From Salminus brasiliensis (lineage: Eukaryota; Chordata; Actinopteri; Characiformes; Bryconidae): a DNA stretch of 64,000 nt. Under the pieces are notes generated by a model. It had not been told where the DNA came from. It did not search any database and saw only the letters and a program-made list of their open reading frames with translations. Below, one piece after another: positions 58,285 to 64,000 of this stretch. The translations under genes and the position numbers were made by a program. The stretch is taken from positions 98,083,540-98,147,539 of the forward strand of contig NC_132878.1 in assembly GCF_030463535.1 (NCBI RefSeq), given 5' to 3'. Positions within the stretch are counted from its first letter, which is position 1; the number at the start of each line of letters is the position of its first letter.

Positions 58285-58496
58285 GAGTCCGTACAGGTGT
58301 GTGTGTGTGTGTGTGTGTGTAGGAGTGTGTGCGTGTGTGCAGGAGTGTGTGTGTGTGTGTGTGTGTGTGTGTAGGAGTGTGTTTGTGTGTAGGAGTGTGT
58401 GTGTATGTGTGTGTGTGTGTGTGTGTGTAGGAGTGTGTGTGTGTGTGTAGGAGTGTGTACGTGTGTGTGTAGGAGTGTATGTGTGTGTGTGTGTAG

Positions 58497-58525
<29 letters not shown>
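58285..58525. repeat. GT-rich minisatellite with TAGGAGTGTG units
   Basis: GT runs alternate with GTAGGAGTGT. It continues after the LTR at 58,980-59,003, so the LTR split it. Confidence 0.9.
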
Positions 58526-58530
<5 letters not shown>

Positions 58531-58979
58531 TATATTCATTGGCTTTGCAGATGTAGAAAAGAAAGGGGGCCCCGTTTCTTGACCAAATCTACACAAATTG
58601 AACAGACATGCTGTTTGATGCTGTTTAGATTTGGACATCCCTTTGGGCAGACGTGTCAGTGATTTAAACGCTGTCCAGATGTGGCCATGGACCACTTAGG
58701 TAATGGGGGAGCTAATGGCTGTTCCCTATGGATGAAATGTAAACATTCCATATATGGCAACATTCCAACAGAATGTGGCGTGAAATAGGGTATAAAAACT
58801 CAAGGTATTCCTAAGTCGGAGAGAGAGAGACCGAAGGGCACCCAGAATTGGCAGACTCTCTCCACACTGTTCTTTCGATTGCAATAAAATATATTATTGT
58901 TACAACTAAAGACGGTGGCTACAGACTCTCCTTGTTGAATAACAAGTCCATCTCCAGAGGAAGACGAACCGAGACGACA
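58526..58979 (+). mobile_element. Solo LTR (454 bp) inside the minisatellite
   Basis: Runs from TGTAGTATATTC to CGAGACGACA, with TATAAAA at 58,791-58,797 and AATAAA at 58,883-58,888, spaced as in an LTR. TGTG flanks both sides, compatible with a 4-bp target duplication, though the repeat context makes this weak. No internal region is present. Family (retrovirus-like or gypsy-like) not determined. Confidence 0.7.
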
Positions 58980-59003
58980 TGTGTGTAGGAGTGTGTGTGT
59001 GTG

Positions 59004-59309
59004 TTGATGTTGTGAGTGTAAATAAGTCAATAAGAATAATGTACAGTAAAGAAAGTTCAGCTCACTGTAAACACAGTCTACTGTTTCCAGAGCTGAACAG
59101 ACTGCTGAACAAACAGCAACTGCGCTCTAATCTGGAAGAGCGCTGAACACAGTGTCTTTAATGTCCCAATACTTTTACACAGACCACGTTTAATATCCCC
59201 ACCACAATCTGATCAATGTGATAAATGTGATCAATGTGATAAATGTGATGAATGGTATAAATGTGATAAATGTGATAAATGTACAGAGCTGTGTGTCTGT
59301 GGAAGATGT

Positions 59310-59350
<41 letters not shown>

Positions 59351-59690
59351 GGTTTATTGTAATATTTGATAAAGAGAGTTACAGACAGACCCTCTCACTG
59401 ACCTCTGACTTCTTTATTTATTACTTTGATGTTCTTATTTATTTCTATTTCACTGTTACTAATCTCTTATTTTTATAAACACCTTTAAGATTGTAAGACA
59501 TTGTTATTTATATACATATAATAATTATAATGCATATAATATAATAATATAATGTATAACGGTGCGTGCGCTGCTGGAGTCCAACGCCGGTCCAGAACGC
59601 AGGGATGCTCGAGACCAGCTGCGGAAAGCGCGCAGGAGCACGGGCACGAGGACAGCGCAATACATCAACAACATCCCATCATCTAAACAA
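59004..59690. other. Intergenic with short repeats
   Basis: Contains a degenerate AATGTGATA-type repeat (59,216-59,285), a GT tract (59,308-59,347) and a GC-richer patch (59,560-59,660). No gene supported. Confidence 0.55.
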
Positions 59691-59948
59691 CAATCATAAC
59701 AACCCATAATAACAATAACAATCATAACAACCCATAATAACAATAACAATCATAACCACCCATAATTACAATAACAATCCTAACCACCCATAATTACAAT
59801 AACAATCATAACTACCCATAATAACAATAACAATAACAATCATAACTACCCATAATAACAATAACAACAACATCAACAATAATAATAAAACAAGAATAAT
59901 ATAACAATAAGAATAACAATCATAACCACCCATAATAACAACAACAAC

Positions 59949-59988
<40 letters not shown>

Positions 59989-59992
59989 GAAT
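59690..59992. repeat. Tandem repeat of CCATAATAACAATAACAATC units ending in AAT triplets
   Basis: Degenerate units of about 30 bases are repeated several times, followed by a pure AAT run (59,950-59,987). Confidence 0.85.
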
Positions 59993-60237
59993 CTTTAATC
60001 AGAAACATGGATTAAATGTAAATGTAGTTTATTTGGCTCGTTTTGGTTAAATGCTGATATGAGGTTTGCTCAGTGTGTGGATGAATAAACCGCCTTCTGC
60101 TCTGTTCACAGTTTATTAATTTTTATATTTAAAAATAATTTACATTTAAAGAGCAGATCAACAGACCACGACTTCATCCGGTAACAAACACACAATTAAA
60201 CTCAGTTCTGTTTAATCAACACAAGACTGGATACAGA

Positions 60238-60240
60238 GCC

Positions 60241-60315
<75 letters not shown>

Positions 60316-60415
60316 TTAATTATTATTAGCATTATTATTAGCATTATTATTATTATGATCGTTAGTATTATTATTATCATAATTATTATCTTTATTATTA
60401 TTAGTAGTAGTAGTA

Positions 60416-60458
<43 letters not shown>

Positions 60459-60477
60459 CATGATTATTATTATTGGT
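60238..60477. repeat. Long ATT microsatellite
   Basis: About 240 bases of mostly ATT triplets with scattered variants. The long Ile-rich minus-strand frame across it is an artefact. Confidence 0.9.
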
Positions 60478-60521
60478 TTGTGCAGACACGTATTAAAAGC
60501 TTGAGTTTGTTTGTGTGTAAT

Positions 60522-60522
60522 A

Positions 60523-60579
<57 letters not shown>

Positions 60580-60590
60580 TGTGAGAGAGA
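60522..60590. repeat. GT microsatellite
   Basis: GT repeat followed by a short GA run. Confidence 0.9.
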
Positions 60591-60831
60591 GAGAGAAGCA
60601 GTTAGTAATAAAGGACAGGAATTTACTGCAGTATAAACTACAGAATCCCTGTAAACTGGAGTATTACTGCTCGCGCGTCTCTCAGCGGATTATTATTAAT
60701 AAACTGATGTAAATCACACTGGGAGAAATGAATCGACTCTCTTTGACTCTGATTCGATTCACTGATTTTAATGATTTCTACTCAATTTATTTAAATGTAA
60801 TTCAGTGTGTTATTTAAACAGACCTGTCTCG

Positions 60832-60851
60832 CTGTGTGTGTGTGTGTGTGT

Positions 60852-60938
<87 letters not shown>
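60832..60938. repeat. GT microsatellite
   Basis: About 105 bases of GT with few interruptions. Confidence 0.9.
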
Positions 60939-61017
60939 CAGGACTGAAGGATCGTAGCTGGATGTTGGAGCTGATGAGTCACTGTTAAACTTTATTTAAA
61001 CAGGTTAGATTTATAAA

Positions 61018-62339
61018 GTCCTCTCCACCTGCCCTCTCCACCTGTCCTCTACACCTGTACATTACTCAGTATCTACCTGTCCTCTCCACCTGTCCTCTAC
61101 ACCTGTACATTACTCAGTATCTACCTGTCCTCTACACCTGTCCTCTACACCTGTACATTACTCAGTATCTACCTGTCCTCTCCACCTGTCCTCTACACCT
61201 GTACATTACTCAGTATCTACCTGTCCTCTCCACCTGTCCTCTACACCTGTACATTACTCAGTATCTACCTGTCCTCTCCACCTGTCCTCTACACCTGTAC
61301 ATTATTCAGTATCTACCTGTCCTCTCCACCTGTCCTCTACACCTGTACATTACTCAGTATCCACCTGTCCTCTCCACCTGTCCTCTACACCTGTACATTA
61401 CTCAGTATCTACCTGTCCTCTCCACCTGTACATTACTCAGTATCTACCTGTCCTCTCCACCTGTCCTCTACACCTGTACATTACTCAGTATCCACCTGTC
61501 CTCTCCACCTGTCCTCTACACCTGTACATTACTCAGTATCTACCTGTCCTCTCCACCTGTACATTACTCAGTATCTACCTGTCCTCTCCACCTGTCCTCT
61601 ACACCTGTACATTACTCAGTATCCACCTGTCCTCTACACCTGTCCTCTACACCTGTACATTACTCAGTATCTACCTGTCCTCTCCACCTGTCCTCTACAC
61701 CTGTACATTACTCAGTATCTACCTGTCCTCTCCACCTGTCCTCTACACCTGTACATTACTCAGTATCTACCTGTCCTCTCCACCTGTACTCTACACCTGT
61801 ACATTACTCAGTATCTACCTGTCCTCTCCACCTGTCCTCTACACCTGTCTTCTACACCTGTACATTACTCAGTATCTACCTGTCCTCTCCACGTGTCCTC
61901 TCCACCTGTCCTCTACACCTGTCCTCTCCACCTGTACATTACTCAGTATCTACATGTACTCTACACCTGTACATTACTCAGTGTCTACCTGTCCTCTACA
62001 CCTGTACTCTACACCTGTACAATACTCAGTATCTACCTTTCCTCTCCACCTGTCCTCTACACCTGTACATTACTCAGTATCTACCTGTCCTCTACACCTG
62101 TACATTACTCAGTATCTACCTGTCCTCTCCACCTGTCCTCTACACCTGTACATTACTCAGTATCTACCTGTCCTCTCCACCTGTCCTCTACACCTGTACA
62201 TTACTCAGTATCTACCTGTCCTCTCCACCTGTCCTCTACACCTGTACATTACTCAGTATCCACCTGTCCTCTCCACCTGTCCTCTACACCTGTACATTAC
62301 TCAGTATCTACCTGTCCTCTCCACCTGTCCTCTACACCT
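61018..62339. repeat. 48-bp-period minisatellite
   Basis: The unit is about TCTCCACCTGTCCTCTACAC then CTGTACATTACTCAGTATCT then ACCTGTCC (successive ACTCAG at 61,064 and 61,112, 48 apart). Some units are shortened to about 31 bases by loss of one CCTGTCCTC segment. About 27 copies with few substitutions. Because 48 is divisible by three, long frames (repeat STCPLHLSSTPVHYSV) appear, but nothing suggests translation. Confidence 0.95.
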
Positions 62340-62625
62340 TGTAACGGTCACTTTAAGGTGGGGTACAGTGCGCATGTGCATGGAGAGTGTGGAGAAAAAC
62401 GTGGGAGAGTGTGTGCGTATGGTGAACTGTGCTGGGTTGTAGCCTGGGTTCTCCAGCTGGTGTTGTCTGGGAAGTTGTGACGAGTGAAGTGGAGGTGCTC
62501 TCATTGCTCATTAAAACCGTCTCTGAAACCCCTGCACGACGTGCTCCCTGCGTGTCTCTTAATGGAGCTAAGTATTCACCTCTCCACGAGAGCACCCACC
62601 TAACACCATACCTCCAGTCGTTACA
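62340..62625 (+). repeat. 5' LTR (286 bp) of the retroelement
   Basis: Begins TGTAACG and ends CGTTACA, perfect inverted termini. An ATTAAA polyadenylation-like signal is at 62,510-62,515. No clear TATA box. The 3' LTR is outside the window, so age cannot be judged by LTR divergence. Confidence 0.85.
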
Positions 62626-62629
62626 AAAA

Positions 62630-62641
62630 TGGCGCCCGAAC
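62630..62641 (+). promoter_or_regulatory. Primer binding site, tRNA-Lys type
   Basis: TGGCGCCCGAAC starts four bases after the LTR end. It matches the complement of the 3' end of tRNA-Lys, the primer used by several retroelements. Confidence 0.85.
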
Positions 62642-63632
62642 TTTTCTCTTGATGCCCTGGGGCCTGTTCGGCTTTGGAGCTTCGTAAGTTTGGATAACGA
62701 AGCCCTTGTTGAGGTCGCTACGAGGCCAATTAGCTGTGGAGTTAACCGTCAGTGCTGTGCTACTTCGCGGCTGGCGCAGGGTGTGTTTTTGCTGACGGTT
62801 AGCCATTGTTTCCCCCCCGAGGCCTCTGCCGCCTGTTTTCCGCCGTTAGCGCTAGCGTGTTAGCTAGACCGGCTACTGCCTCTCGCGCCTGGATTCGGCT
62901 CGGTTTGCGAGATTGGACTTGTTTTTAGCTCTTTTTGGACCATTTTTGCCTAAGCGGACAGTCGTGTGTGCTTCTGTTTTTCGGATGGGACATTTTCGCT
63001 GTGGAATGCTTCACTGTTTACGGTGAACTGAATTCGCTAACTGCGGGAGCACGGGGCTAACACATGGTAGGACCCCCGTGGCGCGCTGCTGGTGTGACGG
63101 TGGAGGAGCGGCGCTGGAGATTGGGGGTTTTGTCGAAGGAGACCCTTTTATTTATTTTCCACTCTTTTCTCCCATTTGTTTTCGCTGTTCATTTGGATGT
63201 GAGGACTGGCTTCTCGTTTTGCTCGTGGACTCATGGTTTCTGTTCAGTGACAGGACTGGAGCGTGGGGGTGCTGCAGGTGCTCGGCGCTGGGACGCCATC
63301 TCCCCTGAAATCGAGTGCGGACGCAGCGGAGCACGTGAGTCTAGTGAACTCGCTTTCCAGCAGTCCAGGACTCTTAAATGTCTCAAGCGAAATCACTATA
63401 AGTAAGACTGTTCCTTGTTATTACTAGTTTGGGTTTTACTACTTTTTTTTGCTAGAGTGGTAACTGAAAAAGCTTTGGTTTTTGCTACTGTTTTTTTTTC
63501 TTACTTATTGTTAATTATATTATAATACTCTTTTTGTTTACAAGTATATTAGTCGTGTTGCTTAGTCATTTCGATTTCCTTTTATCACTGTTTAATTTTG
63601 AACTTTGTTTAAGCCTGAACTTTAATCTCAAA
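62642..63632 (+). other. Long untranslated leader of the retroelement
   Basis: About 990 bases between primer site and the gag-like ATG, GC-richer at first. It has several upstream ATGs and short frames, none recognisable. A packaging or translation-control role would be usual for such leaders but is not shown here. Confidence 0.5.
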
Positions 63633-64000
63633 ATGGAATTTCATGATGACTCTGTGACGGATGACGATGACTTTGGGCCACGTACAGCTGTACCTGAGCC
63701 ACACTGTGACAGTCTAGAGAACCGAGTTTGCTTGTTGCAACAAGAGATGCGGATGTTGACAGATTGTTTCAACTCCTCTTTGCAAGCACAGACTGAACTG
63801 CTTAAACAGTTAAAATCTGACGTTAGACCCAGTTCTCATAGTCAGTGTGTTACATGGTCAGTTCCATTAAGCACGTCTACGTCACATATACCTGGCCAAA
63901 AGGTGGGCCAGTCAGCTGATTGTCGGCCTAAAGTTTATGCAAATCATAATCCACTTAATCTAAGAGGTACTACTAGTTCCTATGGGGCTCAGATTAGTCC
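63633..64000 (+). CDS. Gag-like frame, partial (open to window end)
   Basis: The frame starts at ATG 63,633 and stays open for 122 codons to the edge. It begins with an acidic stretch (MEFHDDSVTDDDDFGP). A probable coiled coil follows (SLENRVCLLQQEMRMLTDCF, then LQAQTELLKQLKSD), then a Ser/Thr/Gly-rich region. The position after LTR, primer site and leader makes gag the likely product, forming the particle. No capsid or zinc-knuckle motif is reached yet, so this rests on context. Confidence 0.65.
   Translation, partial: MEFHDDSVTDDDDFGPRTAVPEPHCDSLENRVCLLQQEMRMLTDCFNSSLQAQTELLKQLKSDVRPSSHSQCVTWSVPLSTSTSHIPGQKVGQSADCRPKVYANHNPLNLRGTTSSYGAQIS

Larger units (their letters stand above)
62340..64000 (+). 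mobile_element. LTR retroelement, 5' part, running off the window
   Basis: A complete 5' LTR, a primer binding site, a roughly 1-kb leader and the start of a gag-like frame are present in order. The LTR abuts the minisatellite, so the element inserted there. No frameshift is seen in the visible coding part, suggesting a young copy. Without pol, the superfamily (Ty3/gypsy, BEL or retrovirus-like) cannot be assigned. Confidence 0.85.

Noticed and set aside
60216..60461. Ile-rich minus-strand frame
   Set aside because: Translation of an ATT microsatellite.
61893..62480. Long periodic plus-strand frame in the minisatellite
   Set aside because: A 48-bp period keeps any frame open; no start context, splice sites or composition suggest a protein.

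Overview
The window looks like germline DNA of a teleost fish, probably an otophysan (characiform, catfish or relative); species was not determined. Evidence: NLR-C type (NLRC3-like) innate immune receptor genes with FISNA-NACHT, LRR and B30.2 modules, each on separate phase-compatible exons; abundant CA/GT microsatellites; Tc1, Ty3/gypsy, LINE and other fish-type repeats; long AT-rich introns. There is no bacterial gene organisation.

The backbone is a tandem array of NLR genes, all on the minus strand (5' end at the right). Unit 1 (about 5,189-15,277) has three N-terminal repeat exons, two linker exons, a FISNA-NACHT exon, three 174-nt LRR exons, a 47-nt linker exon and a terminal B30.2 exon. 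Every exon joins in frame (3,477 nt in total), except that the first glycine codon of the Walker A motif is TGA. Unit 2 (26,338-32,842) is a deletion chimera keeping the B30.2, linker and last LRR exons, a NACHT scrap and part of one N-terminal exon. Unit 3 (38,991 to about 54,500) is a full second copy of unit 1 with one single-base deletion in the NACHT exon; its intron was enlarged by LINE, LTR and MITE insertions. Its 5' flank has a candidate non-coding first exon and two IRF/ISRE-like elements. The first 650 bases repeat that 5' flank, so another copy should lie to the left of the window.

Upstream of units 1 and 3 in plus-strand coordinates (downstream of the genes) lies a second duplicated block (1,174-3,999 and 34,807-37,630). 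It has conserved minus-strand open frames, one rich in Asp/Glu, that I could not identify.

Between the units (15.3-25 kb) lie a solo LTR exactly where unit 1/unit 3 homology stops, an orphan LRR fragment, a decayed LINE reverse transcriptase, gypsy scraps, a Tc1 element with an internal tandem duplication, and a small unidentified two-exon reading frame (20,065-20,439). Chromodomain Ty3/gypsy remnants sit in the same intron of units 1 and 2, but in opposite orientations.

The right end (55-64 kb) has no NLR sequence. It holds two tandem diverged gypsy fragments, a solo LTR inside a GT-rich minisatellite, several microsatellites and a 48-bp-period minisatellite of about 1.3 kb. An apparently young LTR retroelement (286-bp LTR, tRNA-Lys-type primer site, open gag-like frame running off the window) has inserted next to that minisatellite.

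If expressed, the NLR genes would encode cytosolic sensors: repeated N-terminal motifs, a nucleotide-binding switch, LRRs and a B30.2 recognition domain, plausibly under interferon control. In this assembly both complete copies carry one inactivating lesion each, so they may be recent pseudogenes, allelic nulls or assembly errors.
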